Source: DASVLX01 sp035552275
GTDB lineage: Bacteria; Actinomycetota; Actinomycetes; Mycobacteriales; Pseudonocardiaceae
Direction: 5' to 3'
DNA: 14,348 nt
Assembly (NCBI GenBank): GCA_035552275.1
Contig: DASZLR010000126.1
Coordinates: forward strand, 1-14,348
Both the position numbers and the translations under genes were made by a program. Positions 1 to 6,243 of this stretch are shown in pieces. How positions within the stretch are numbered: position 1 is the first letter of the stretch; each line of letters begins with the position of its first letter. Under the pieces are notes generated by a model. It was not told where the DNA came from, did no database searches, and saw nothing but the letters and a program-made list of their open reading frames with translations.

Positions 1-18
1 CCCGGAGGAGACCAAGGC

Positions 19-561
19 ATGATCCAGCTCCTGTTGTCGGGGCTGTTGGCCGTTTTCGGGACGTTCGGCCCGGCCGTGCCGGCGCATGCCCACAACGTGC
101 TGGTCGGCAGCGATCCGGCGCAGGGCGCGGTGCTGACCACCGGGCCGAGCACGGTCAAGTTCGACTTCAACGCGCCGGTCGAGAACGGCCCGAACGTCAT
201 CACCGTGATCGGGCCGGGCAATACCCATTGGGAGAAGACCGAGAACGCCACGGCGTACGGCAACTCGGTGTCCACGCCGGTCGCGCCGCTCGGCCCGGCC
301 GGCGTGTACACCGTCGCGTACCGGATCATCTCGGCCGACGGCCATCCGGTGGAAGGCGAGATCACCTTCAGCCTGTCCCAGGCCGGCACCGGCACCCCGG
401 TGCCGCAGTCGACGGGCACCCAGGCGTCGTCCTCGGGCGGCGGCGGTGTGCCGATCTGGGTATGGCTGGTGATCGCGGCCGTGCTGCTCGGCGTCGGCCT
501 GGTGATCACCCTCCGACTGTCCGGCGGCCACAGCGACGACGAGGACGCTGAGAGCGAGTGA
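19..561 (+). CDS. CopC-domain copper-binding protein, membrane-anchored
   Basis: The 180-aa protein has a hydrophobic signal sequence ending AHA before His25, so His25 would become the mature N-terminus. A CopC beta-barrel domain spans about residues 25-120, and a single membrane helix (about 144-167) is followed by an acidic tail. Family hallmarks are visible: HNVLVGSDPAQGAVL at the start and YRIISADGHPVEG near the end. In CopC proteins the N-terminal His together with the Asp and His of the DGH motif (here Asp107 and His109) bind Cu(II), so the site looks complete. The protein should sit outside the membrane and hand copper to the CopD partner encoded 7 nt downstream. The ATG is preceded by GGAGGA at 4-9 with a 9-nt gap. 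One oddity is that the signal has no Lys or Arg before its hydrophobic core, so translation could begin further upstream, outside the window. The family call is firm; transport direction is inferred from the family. Confidence 0.9.
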   Translation: MIQLLLSGLLAVFGTFGPAVPAHAHNVLVGSDPAQGAVLTTGPSTVKFDFNAPVENGPNVITVIGPGNTHWEKTENATAYGNSVSTPVAPLGPAGVYTVAYRIISADGHPVEGEITFSLSQAGTGTPVPQSTGTQASSSGGGGVPIWVWLVIAAVLLGVGLVITLRLSGGHSDDEDAESE

Positions 562-568
562 CCGACAG

Positions 569-1615
569 ATGACAACGACCAGCACCCCGGCCAGAGTCGC
601 CCGGCGGCTACGCCCACAGTGGCAACTGTTCCTGGGCATCGCCACCGGATCCCTGGCCGGGGTGCTGGTCGGTCTCGCGCTCACCACCCTGGCCATGCCG
701 ATGGGCATGGACTCGGCCGGCACGGCGGTGATCATCGGATTGCCGCTGGCCCGAACGACGCTGGATCTCGCCGCGCTGACCACGATCGGGCTGGCCATGC
801 TGCCCTGGCTGGTCGGCGCGAACACCTCCCGGCGCGGCCGGTCGGTGCTGGCCAAGGCACGGCGGTTCAGCGCGGCCAGTGCGGCGGTGTGGATCATCGC
901 CGCGCTGACCTCGCTGGTCTTCGAGACCGCCGACGAGTACGCCGGGCAGTCGATCAGCCTCGGCCTGATCGGCCGGTACGTCGGCCAGATCAGCTCCGGC
1001 CAGGCGCTGCTGATCGTCGCCGGCTGCGCGCTGGCCTACCTGGTGCTGGCGGTGTCCGCCGTCCGCAAGCCCGACAAGGTGCCGGTCGAGCTGCGGATCA
1101 CCGTGGCGGCTTTCGCGCTGCTCCCACTGCCGCTCACTGGACATGCCGGGGACGCGCCGGGGAACTGGCACGACATCAGCATGATCTCGATGGAGCTGCA
1201 CGTGCTCGGCGCGGTGGCCTGGACCGGTGGCCTGCTGGCGACCGTCCTGCTCGCCGTGCGGGACCGGGAACTGCTGGCCGTCGCGCTGCCGAACTACTCC
1301 AAGGTGGCCACGATCTGCGTGTTCCTGGTCGCGGCGACCGGAACCCTCAATGGCCTGCTCCAGCTGTACCTGACGCCCGGCGTGCACTGGTATCTCGCGG
1401 TGTTCACCACCGGCTACGGGCAGATCATGCTGTGCAAGGCCGGCTGCCTGCTGATCGCCGCGCTGCTCGGCGCGCACATCAGGTTCAAGCTGCTGCCGGC
1501 CATCGCGCGCCGGGCGCGGACCGCGGTGCTGCAGTGGGCGAGCGTCGAACTGACGCTGATGGGCCTGGCATTCGGCCTGGCCGCCGTGCTCGTGCGGGCG
1601 CCAGTAATCAGCTAA
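569..1615 (+). CDS. CopD-family copper transport membrane protein
   Basis: The 348-aa protein has a short basic N-terminus and about eight predicted membrane helices. The C-terminal half matches the CopD domain: an ELHVLGAVAWTGG helix with His and Trp (about residues 207-220), then a segment ending TTGYGQIMLCKAG (about 280-292) and a final pair of helices. CopD proteins accept copper from CopC and move it across the membrane. The start lies 7 nt after the CopC stop, so the two are almost certainly co-transcribed and possibly translationally coupled. Only a weak purine stretch precedes the ATG. The gene ends 9 nt before the end of a converging minus-strand gene, with no clear terminator between them. 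A YcnI/DUF1775-like gene often accompanies such pairs, but any such gene would lie left of the window. Confidence 0.88.
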   Translation: MTTTSTPARVARRLRPQWQLFLGIATGSLAGVLVGLALTTLAMPMGMDSAGTAVIIGLPLARTTLDLAALTTIGLAMLPWLVGANTSRRGRSVLAKARRFSAASAAVWIIAALTSLVFETADEYAGQSISLGLIGRYVGQISSGQALLIVAGCALAYLVLAVSAVRKPDKVPVELRITVAAFALLPLPLTGHAGDAPGNWHDISMISMELHVLGAVAWTGGLLATVLLAVRDRELLAVALPNYSKVATICVFLVAATGTLNGLLQLYLTPGVHWYLAVFTTGYGQIMLCKAGCLLIAALLGAHIRFKLLPAIARRARTAVLQWASVELTLMGLAFGLAAVLVRAPVIS

Positions 1616-1624
1616 AAGGCTGGT

Positions 1625-1933
1625 TCAGTCCTGCTCGGTGAACTGCGCGGTGGACGGGTGCTGCCGGGGCCGGCGGAGCCGTTCCAGCGTCAGCATCGTC
1701 TGGTGGCTGCGCTGCTCCAGCTCGCGCCGGTCGATCCAGCCGGCCGCGTAGTGCCGGTAGGACTGCGCCAGCATGACCAGCTCGGCGAGGTAGTTGGCGG
1801 ACCGGCGGCGGCTGCGTTCCGGCAGACCGACCAGCAGTGGCAACTGGCTGTCGACCACCTGGTCCAGCGTGGCCGCCGCGTGCAGCGCCCGCCGGGCTCG
1901 CCGCCCGGTGAGCAGTCCTCGCAGGCCGTTCAC
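1625..1933 (-). CDS. Small protein of unknown function
   Basis: This 102-aa protein is not one I recognise. It is rich in Arg and Leu, has no signal sequence or membrane segment, and reads as two or three amphipathic helices (roughly residues 12-60 and 62-90). The start chosen is GTG at 1933 because GGAGGG (minus strand, 1944-1949) stands 10 nt before it. A longer overlapping minus-strand frame (1608-2000) has a composition typical of a frame shadow and no comparable ribosome site. The gene converges on copD and is divergent from the NmrA-type gene. A perfect 16-bp inverted repeat lies 39-54 nt upstream of the start, so it may be regulated by a dimeric repressor. Helical content, a good ribosome site and the frame choice support a real gene; the function is unknown. 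Confidence 0.6.
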   Translation of the reverse strand: MNGLRGLLTGRRARRALHAAATLDQVVDSQLPLLVGLPERSRRRSANYLAELVMLAQSYRHYAAGWIDRRELEQRSHQTMLTLERLRRPRQHPSTAQFTEQD

Positions 1934-1971
1934 GCGCCGTCAACCCTCCACCGTACGAACTCACGATCCGC

Positions 1972-1987
1972 TTCACCATGTGGTGAA
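1972..1987. promoter_or_regulatory. 16-bp perfect inverted repeat, candidate operator
   Basis: TTCACCA-TG-TGGTGAA has two perfect 7-bp arms around a 2-bp centre. It sits in the gap between divergent genes, 39 nt upstream of the GTG at 1933 and 170 nt upstream of the GTG at 2157. A short, symmetric repeat of this kind in a divergent gap is typical of a site for a dimeric helix-turn-helix regulator. The regulator cannot be named from the sequence. I found no second copy in the window. Confidence 0.45.
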
Positions 1988-2008
1988 CGACCGTCAACAT
2001 CCACTGTC

Positions 2009-2022
2009 TCCGCTTTCGCGGA
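2009..2022. repeat. Short hairpin in the divergent gap
   Basis: TCCGC-TTTC-GCGGA forms a 5-bp perfect stem with a 4-nt loop. It lies between the 16-bp inverted repeat and the NmrA-type gene and is followed one base later by TTGACG, which resembles a -35 element. It could be an operator half, an RNA hairpin in a leader, or chance in GC-rich DNA. The rest of the 1934-2156 gap shows a repeated CCGTCAAC (1937-1944 and 1991-1998) and no further clear signal. Confidence 0.25.
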
Positions 2023-2143
2023 TTGACGCCCAGACGTTACCTGTGCGGGATACTCCATCATCCCTCGCGGTCCCGTCCTATCGACCGAATGGGTCGAAAT
2101 CCATCACCGTCCGTGTTGACTGGGCCTGGTCGGTGGTGATCGG

Positions 2144-2149
2144 TAGCGT
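2144..2149 (+). promoter_or_regulatory. Candidate -10 element for a leaderless start (NmrA-type gene)
   Basis: TAGCGT is followed by 7 nt and then the GTG at 2157. That spacing would place the transcription start at or next to the start codon. GGTGGA abuts the GTG with no gap, so it is badly placed as a ribosome site. A TTGACT at 2116-2121 lies 22 bp upstream of the hexamer, too far for a standard spacer. Confidence 0.4.
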
Positions 2150-2156
2150 CGGTGGA

Positions 2157-2978
2157 GTGATCCTAGTGACAGGTGCGACCGGCCATGTCGGTCGCGAGGT
2201 GGTTGCCCAGTTGGTTGCGGTGGGGGAGCCGGTCCGGGCGCTGACCCGCCGCCCGGACGAGGTCGACTTCCCGGCCGGTGTGGAGGTCGTCGGCGGTGAT
2301 CTGTCCGACGCGGCGACGTTGGCGCCGGCGCTGACCGGGGTGCGGAAGGTGTACCTGTTCCCGGAAGCCGGTGGCGGGCCGCTGGTCGATTCGGCGGGCG
2401 AGGCCGGCGTCGAGCACATCGTGCTGCTGTCGTCCGCGTCGGCCATCCACCCGGAAGCCCAGGACCCGATCACCCAGCGGCACGTCCAGGTCGAGCTGAC
2501 GGTGCGCGAGTCCGGAGTCCCGTGGACCTTCGTCCGGCCGGGTGAGTTCATGCCGAACATGCTGCGCTGGGCCGCGCCGATCAAGGCCGGCCAGCCGATC
2601 CGGGAGGCGTACGTAGATTCGCCCGCCGCCTCGATCCACGAGCGGGACATCGCAGCCGTCGCGGTGACCGCGCTGCTGGACGCCGGCCACCAGGGCGCCG
2701 CCTACGAGCTGACCGGGCCGGAGGCGCTGACCATCCGGGACAAGGTGCGGATCATCGGGTCGGTGCTGGGCCGGGAACTGCCGTTCGAGGAACTGACTCC
2801 GGAGCAGGGCAAGGCCGAGATGAGTCGGATCATGCCGGCGCCGCTGGTGGATGCGCTCTTCGGCTTCCTGGCCGACCACGCGGGGAAGGTGACGTCGACG
2901 GTCCAGGACGTCACCGGCCGGCCGCCGTACACCTTCGAGCAGTGGGTGACCGACCACCTGGCCGAATTCGGCGGATAA
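2157..2978 (+). CDS. NmrA-like NAD(P)-binding Rossmann-fold protein
   Basis: The 273-aa protein opens with MILVTGATGHVGREVV. The glycine motif GATGHVG at residues 6-12 binds the NAD(P) dinucleotide in atypical short-chain dehydrogenases of the NmrA/NAD(P)H-binding family. Further family features are RALTRRP after beta-2, GGDLSD after beta-3, the HIVLLSSASA strand and WTFVRPGEFMPNML. The catalytic YxxxK of classical SDRs is not obvious, as is usual in the NmrA group, so it may be a redox sensor or an NAD(P)H-dependent reductase with unknown substrate. The start at 2157 fits the family N-terminus exactly; the frame stays open upstream to 1794, but that extension lacks family character. The protein ends 93 nt before the kinase gene. 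The family is clear and the substrate unknown. Confidence 0.87.
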   Translation: MILVTGATGHVGREVVAQLVAVGEPVRALTRRPDEVDFPAGVEVVGGDLSDAATLAPALTGVRKVYLFPEAGGGPLVDSAGEAGVEHIVLLSSASAIHPEAQDPITQRHVQVELTVRESGVPWTFVRPGEFMPNMLRWAAPIKAGQPIREAYVDSPAASIHERDIAAVAVTALLDAGHQGAAYELTGPEALTIRDKVRIIGSVLGRELPFEELTPEQGKAEMSRIMPAPLVDALFGFLADHAGKVTSTVQDVTGRPPYTFEQWVTDHLAEFGG

Positions 2979-3059
2979 CCGCGAACACCCGCCGGGCACG
3001 CCGTGGGACGTATCGGGAAGTGGCGCTCGCGGACGTACGCGCTGGCGGCGTCCGTGTCG

Positions 3060-3065
3060 TAGCGT
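3060..3065 (+). promoter_or_regulatory. Candidate -10 element for a leaderless start (histidine kinase)
   Basis: TAGCGT stands 6 nt before the GTG at 3072, and no purine-rich ribosome site occurs between them. The same hexamer occurs at 2144 before the preceding gene. No convincing -35 element is visible at 16-19 bp. The gap 2979-3071 contains no strong hairpin. Confidence 0.42.
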
Positions 3066-3071
3066 CAACTC

Positions 3072-4232
3072 GTGTCACGAACGAGCGCCGCCGGCCGCCG
3101 CATGCCACCACCCGTGGACATCGGCATCGTCGTCGCGCTCGAGATCTTCGTGGTCGGCGCGACGACCGGCTGGGCCCACTGGGGCGGCGACCACGTGCAC
3201 CCGTTGGGTGTTCCCGGCTATGCGTTGCTGGTGGCCGCCGGGTTGCCGCTGCTGTTCCGGCGATACGCGCCCGAACTGGCCTTCGTGCTGTCGGCCGGAT
3301 TGGTCCAGACATACTCGATCATCGGCTATCCGACCGGTCCGATCCTGCTGTTCCTGCTGCTCGGGCTGGCCACGCTGTCGTTCATGCGCGGCGTGACGCG
3401 AGCCGCGATCGTGGCTGGTGCCGTGCTGGTCGGCCATCTGGTGGTGCTGCTCATCCAGGGCGACGGCCTCGGTGCGCTGCCGGCGATGGTCGGCCCGACG
3501 CTGGGCACGATGGCCGTGATCGCCGGCGGGCACGCCGGCCGGATGCGGCGCGGAATGCTTGCCGCCGCCCAGGAACGCGGTGTCGAGGAAGGTCGTCGCC
3601 GCGCCGAGGAGGAGCGGGTGCGGATCGCCCGCGAGGTGCACGATGTGGTGGCACACAGCCTGGCGATGATCAACGTGCAGGCTGGGGTCGCGGCGCATGT
3701 CGCTGATCGTCGGCCGGAGCAGGCGAAGGAGGCGTTGTTGGCGATCAAGGAGGCCAGCCGGGTCGCGCTGACCGACCTGCGCGCGACGCTCGGCGTGCTG
3801 CGTTCCGGCGGCGACCGCGCGCCCACCCCCGGCCTGGAACGCCTGCCGGACCTGATCGCCACGGCGGCGGCGGCTGGAATCGAGGTGCTGGTCGACGGCG
3901 TCCCCGGCGACCTGCCCGCGCCCGCTGACGTGGCCGCGTACCGGATCATGCAGGAATCGCTGACCAACGTCGTCCGGCACGCCAACGGGGCCACCGCCGT
4001 CACGATCCGATTCATCCGCTCGGACACGTTGCTGGACATCATGGTGCGGGACAACGGTTCCGCGCTGCCGCATTCGCCGACCGAGGGCAACGGCCTGCGC
4101 GGGATGACCGAACGGGCGTCGGCCCTCGGTGGCACCCTGACCGCGGCGCCGGCCGACGGTGGCGGATTCGAAGTGCACGCCACCCTGCCGCTGGCGGACA
4201 CCCTGTTGCGCGGAGGAATATCGGATGACTGA
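3072..4232 (+). CDS. NarL-type sensor histidine kinase
   Basis: The 386-aa protein has an N-terminal membrane part of about five helices (residues 14-155) with very short loops and no large extracellular domain. This is typical of actinobacterial sensors that detect stress at or within the membrane. A helical linker rich in Arg and Glu (about 160-185) leads into a HisKA_3 dimerisation domain with the motif REVHDVVAHSL, where His190 is the expected phosphate acceptor. The HATPase domain shows an N box (ESLTNVVRHA), a G1 box (VRDNG) and a G2 box (GNGLRGMTERASALGG). It should phosphorylate the response regulator whose gene overlaps its last 8 nt. GTG 3072 is chosen because a TAGCGT hexamer lies 6 nt upstream. 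An ATG at residue 11 is an alternative start. The signal sensed cannot be read from the sequence. Confidence 0.92.
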   Translation: MSRTSAAGRRMPPPVDIGIVVALEIFVVGATTGWAHWGGDHVHPLGVPGYALLVAAGLPLLFRRYAPELAFVLSAGLVQTYSIIGYPTGPILLFLLLGLATLSFMRGVTRAAIVAGAVLVGHLVVLLIQGDGLGALPAMVGPTLGTMAVIAGGHAGRMRRGMLAAAQERGVEEGRRRAEEERVRIAREVHDVVAHSLAMINVQAGVAAHVADRRPEQAKEALLAIKEASRVALTDLRATLGVLRSGGDRAPTPGLERLPDLIATAAAAGIEVLVDGVPGDLPAPADVAAYRIMQESLTNVVRHANGATAVTIRFIRSDTLLDIMVRDNGSALPHSPTEGNGLRGMTERASALGGTLTAAPADGGGFEVHATLPLADTLLRGGISDD

Positions 4233-4908
4233 CGTTCGGGATGTTCGGGTCGTGCTCGCCGACGATCAGTCGTTGGTACGCGCCGGATTCAAGGTGCTGC
4301 TGGACACCGAGGACGGCTTCGCGGTGGTCGGCGAGGCGGCCGACGGCGCGGCCGCGGTCGCGCTGGCCAGATCCTGCCGGCCGGACGTGGTGGTGATGGA
4401 CATCCGGATGCCCGGCATGGACGGCCTGGAAGCGACCCGGGCGATCACCGCCGACCCGGAGTTGGCCGAGGTCAAGGTGTTGGTGCTGACCACGTTCGAC
4501 TTGGACGAGTACGTGTTCGAGGCACTGCGGGCCGGCGCGAGCGGATTTCTGTTGAAGGACACCGAACCGGTGGACTTGTTGCGCGCGCTGCGGGTCGTCG
4601 CCGGTGGTGAGGCGCTGCTCGCGCCGACAGTCACGAGGCGGATGATCGCCGAGTTCGTCGCCCGGCCCGAGCACCGCCGGCCGTCGCCGGACGCGCTGCG
4701 CGAGCTGACCGAGCGCGAGCGGGAAGTGCTGGCGCTGGTCGCCGGCGGATTGTCGAACGATGAGATCGCCGCGCATCTGGTGATCAGCCCGGCGACCGCG
4801 CGCACCCACGTCAGCCGGGTGATGACCAAGTTGCGGGCGCGGGACCGCGCGCAGTTGGTCGTGCTGGCGTATGAGTCCGGGCTGGTCAGCCCGCACCGGA
4901 GTAGATGA
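4225..4908 (+). CDS. NarL/FixJ-family response regulator
   Basis: The 227-aa protein has a receiver domain (about residues 7-125) with the acidic pair Asp13-Asp14, phosphate acceptor Asp59 in VVVMDIRMPGMDG, a switch Thr in VLVLTTFD and a conserved Lys in FLLKDTEP. A LuxR-type DNA-binding domain (about 158-222) carries LTEREREVLALVAGGLSNDEIA and the recognition helix TARTHVSRVMTKL. The start at 4225 has GGAGGA at 4212-4217 and overlaps the kinase stop by 8 nt, so the pair is translationally coupled. The gene ends one base before the PPOX gene, which is likely in the same transcript. Plausible targets include its own operon, but no operator repeat was identified near 3060. All residues needed for phosphorylation are present. 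Confidence 0.93.
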   Translation: MTDVRDVRVVLADDQSLVRAGFKVLLDTEDGFAVVGEAADGAAAVALARSCRPDVVVMDIRMPGMDGLEATRAITADPELAEVKVLVLTTFDLDEYVFEALRAGASGFLLKDTEPVDLLRALRVVAGGEALLAPTVTRRMIAEFVARPEHRRPSPDALRELTEREREVLALVAGGLSNDEIAAHLVISPATARTHVSRVMTKLRARDRAQLVVLAYESGLVSPHRSR

Positions 4909-4909
4909 C

Positions 4910-5455
4910 ATGTTCGAGACCGAGGCCGAACTCGATGAGCTGCAAGCGTTGTTGGACGCTTCGCTGGCCCGATCGACCGAGCATCTGCGCTCGATCGTCA
5001 AGCCCGGCGAGCGCACCCTCACCGCCCGGCAGCTGATGAGGCTGATCAACGGCATGTGCACGCTGTCCATCGCCACGGTGACCGCCGGCGGGGAGCCGAG
5101 GATCAGCGCCATCGACGGCCACTTCCTGCACGGCCGCTGGTTCTTCGGCACCTCGACCACGTCAGCCAAGGCCCGGCACCTGGCGGCCAGGCCGGCGGTC
5201 AGCGTGTCGTACCTGGTCGGCGAGGAACTGGGCGTGTTCACCCACGGCCACGCCGAACTGCTGAACCCGGCGGATGGTCCGGAAGACCCGCAGTGGCCCT
5301 CGGTGCTGGCACACCTCACCGAGCACTATGGACAGTCACCATCGGAGTGGGGCGACGTCGCCTACTACCGCCTGCGCCCGTCGTGGATGGTCGTGTTCGC
5401 CGGCGATCCGGCGAAGCTGCTCAACGGCTCAACCAACCAGCCTTCACAGCCGTGA
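4910..5455 (+). CDS. Pyridoxamine 5'-phosphate oxidase-fold (FMN-binding) protein
   Basis: The 181-aa protein starts with a helical, acidic N-terminal extension of about 45 residues. A split-barrel domain follows: CTLSIATVTAGGEPRISAID, FLHGRWFFGTSTTSAKARHL and the AVSVSYLVGEELGVFTHGHAELL strands. This order (two strands, the S/T-x-K segment, then a strand ending in HGHAEL) is that of the PPOX family, whose members bind FMN, F420 or haem. True pyridoxamine phosphate oxidases have further conserved C-terminal residues that I do not see, so a small flavin- or F420-dependent reductase or sensor is more likely. ATG 4910 is chosen for its CGGAG eight bases upstream; an in-frame upstream start at 4871 would lie within the regulator gene. 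The last 35 nt overlap the opposing DUF397 gene. Confidence 0.8.
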   Translation: MFETEAELDELQALLDASLARSTEHLRSIVKPGERTLTARQLMRLINGMCTLSIATVTAGGEPRISAIDGHFLHGRWFFGTSTTSAKARHLAARPAVSVSYLVGEELGVFTHGHAELLNPADGPEDPQWPSVLAHLTEHYGQSPSEWGDVAYYRLRPSWMVVFAGDPAKLLNGSTNQPSQP

Positions 5456-5588
5456 CCAGCCGCACGAGGTCGCCACTTAGCTCGGAACCCTTGGGGTTCT
5501 TCGAGTCCCGCACCCGGTTGAGCGTGCCAGCAAGTTCGACGCAGGAGTTCTGGTATCCGCTGTGACTGCTCTTACGCCACGTGACCAT
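5421..5588 (-). CDS. DUF397-domain small protein
   Basis: The minus strand encodes 55 aa with the DUF397 signature: MVTWRKSSHSGYQNSCVEL at the N-terminus, then VRDSKNPKG and a final helix. In Streptomyces and relatives these small proteins are encoded next to XRE-type regulators with a DUF5753 domain, and some pairs act as antisigma-like or toxin-antitoxin-like modules (for example BldB-type and WhiJ-associated proteins). The start at 5588 has AAGGGA eight nt upstream. An in-frame GTG at 5594 overlaps the TGA of the upstream DUF5753 remnant by 4 nt and is also possible. The domain is complete although its partner upstream is truncated. Its 3' end lies inside the PPOX gene on the other strand. 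Confidence 0.85.
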   Translation of the reverse strand: MVTWRKSSHSGYQNSCVELAGTLNRVRDSKNPKGSELSGDLVRLVTAVKAGWLSR

Positions 5589-5590
5589 GG

Positions 5591-5866
5591 TCACCGTCCC
5601 TTGAGTTGTTCCAGCACCTCCTGAATCAGTCCCGCCGACCGACGCGGAGGCAGCGCCTTTGACTGCACCTTATTGAACATGGCGCTGAAGGCCGCAACGT
5701 CATCAGCCTCTTCAACCGTTTTCCCGCCGGCCGCGTACTCCAGGTAGACGATGTCGGGATCTTCGTCCTCGAAGGCAAGAATGATCACTGGGCCGGACAT
5801 CGTTCCGTAGGCGCCGGCATCGAACGGCACGACTTGGACGGTCACGTTCGGCCGCTTGGCCAAGTC
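5591..5866 (-). pseudogene. C-terminal remnant of an XRE-DUF5753 regulator
   Basis: The minus strand encodes about 92 residues that match the end of a DUF5753 domain: DLAKRPNVTVQVVPFDAG, then GPVIILAF, DPDIVYLEY and a helical C-terminus ending in TGA at 5591. Full proteins of this type are about 280 aa, with an N-terminal Cro/C1 helix-turn-helix that recognises DNA. That part, and roughly two thirds of the gene, is missing. Upstream of about 5866 the open frame runs on to a GTG at 6094, but there it is antisense to recognisable DUF4333 coding sequence and no longer looks like DUF5753. I therefore call it a broken gene rather than a 167-aa protein. The DUF397 gene follows directly. The exact junction is uncertain by several bases. 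Confidence 0.75.
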
Positions 5867-6070
5867 TCCGACAGCCTGAAGAAGAAAGTGGGCGTCGCAC
5901 CGGACTCGGTCGACTGCGCCAATCCGCTGCCCGCGAAGGTTGGCCAGTCCGAACGGTGCTCGCTGACCGCCGGTGGCGTGAAGTACGGGCTCACCGTGAC
6001 CATCACCTCGCTGAACGCGAACAACGTGGCCAACTACGACGTTCAGGTCGACAACCACGCGGAGAATTAG
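5861..6070 (+). pseudogene. C-terminal remnant of a DUF4333 protein
   Basis: The plus strand encodes about 69 residues matching the end of DUF4333: QVSDSLKKKVGVAPDSVDC, then AKVGQSERCSLT, YGLTVTITSL and a final strand before TAG at 6068. The two cysteines of the domain (in SVDC and SERC) are present. DUF4333 proteins of Actinobacteria are usually exported or membrane-anchored, with an N-terminal lipobox or membrane helix and a linker. None of that is present: the frame upstream is antisense to the DUF5753 remnant, and only a TTG at 5834 could serve as a start. Loss of the N-terminus and promoter makes expression as an exported protein unlikely. A two-tier hairpin lies just past the stop. Confidence 0.72.
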
Positions 6071-6078
6071 ATCCAGTC

Positions 6079-6112
6079 CCTCGGTCAGCGCCACGTCGTG
6101 GCAGCGCCGAGG
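6079..6112. terminator. Two-tier hairpin, candidate bidirectional terminator
   Basis: An outer 6-bp stem (CCTCGG at 6079-6084, CCGAGG at 6107-6112) encloses a perfect inner 5-bp stem with a 3-nt loop (GCCAC-GTC-GTGGC, 6090-6102). It lies 8 nt after the DUF4333 stop and 45 nt beyond the end of the opposing 28-aa gene, which is where a shared terminator would be placed. There is no U tract on either side, as is common for actinobacterial terminators. Confidence 0.45.
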
Positions 6113-6156
6113 TCCACAAACTCACTGAGACGGGCATGCGCCCTCTCACGAAGATG

Positions 6157-6243
6157 TCACTTCTGGCGGCGGGCCAGAGCCAGGGCCAGGCGGACGACGA
6201 ACACACCGAAGACCATGGTCAGGGCCGCGAGCTCCACCCACAT
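6157..6243 (-). CDS. 28-aa predicted membrane microprotein
   Basis: The minus strand encodes MWVELAALTMVFGVFVVRLA followed by LALARRQK and TGA. AAGGAG stands 8 nt before the ATG, the best-spaced ribosome site in this stretch. The peptide is one hydrophobic helix with an early Glu, an Arg at position 18 and a basic tail, so the C-terminus should face the cytoplasm. Peptides of this form are often subunits or regulators of larger membrane proteins. No function can be assigned. A TATGCT on the minus strand (6352-6357) about 109 nt upstream could be its -10 element, though no matching -35 is clear. The gap 6244-6378 holds otherwise only the start region of the next gene. Confidence 0.55.
   Translation of the reverse strand: MWVELAALTMVFGVFVVRLALALARRQK

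Noticed and set aside
608..1477. 289-aa minus-strand reading frame opposite copD
   Set aside because: It is rich in Gln, Arg, Gly and His with no hydrophobic pattern, as expected from the antisense of a membrane protein gene.
1623..1643. GTTCA/TGAAC inverted repeat as a terminator between copD and the converging gene
   Set aside because: The stem is 5 bp with an 11-nt loop and no GC-rich core or U tract, and it falls inside coding sequence.
1608..2000. 130-aa minus-strand reading frame overlapping the small unknown gene
   Set aside because: It is Ala/Arg/Pro-rich with the look of a frame shadow in GC-rich DNA; the 1625-1933 frame has a ribosome site and more protein-like composition.
2116..2149. 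TTGACT with TAGCGT as a standard -35/-10 promoter
   Set aside because: The 22-bp spacer is outside the usual 16-19 bp; only the -10 hexamer was kept.
1794..2156. Upstream extension of the NmrA-type gene to an earlier start
   Set aside because: The frame is open but the added residues show no family character, pass through the operator-like repeat, and the family N-terminus begins exactly at GTG 2157.
5591..6094. A single 167-aa minus-strand protein starting at GTG 6094
   Set aside because: Its first 75 or so residues are antisense to clear DUF4333 coding sequence and its start lies inside a hairpin; the C-terminal part alone matches DUF5753.
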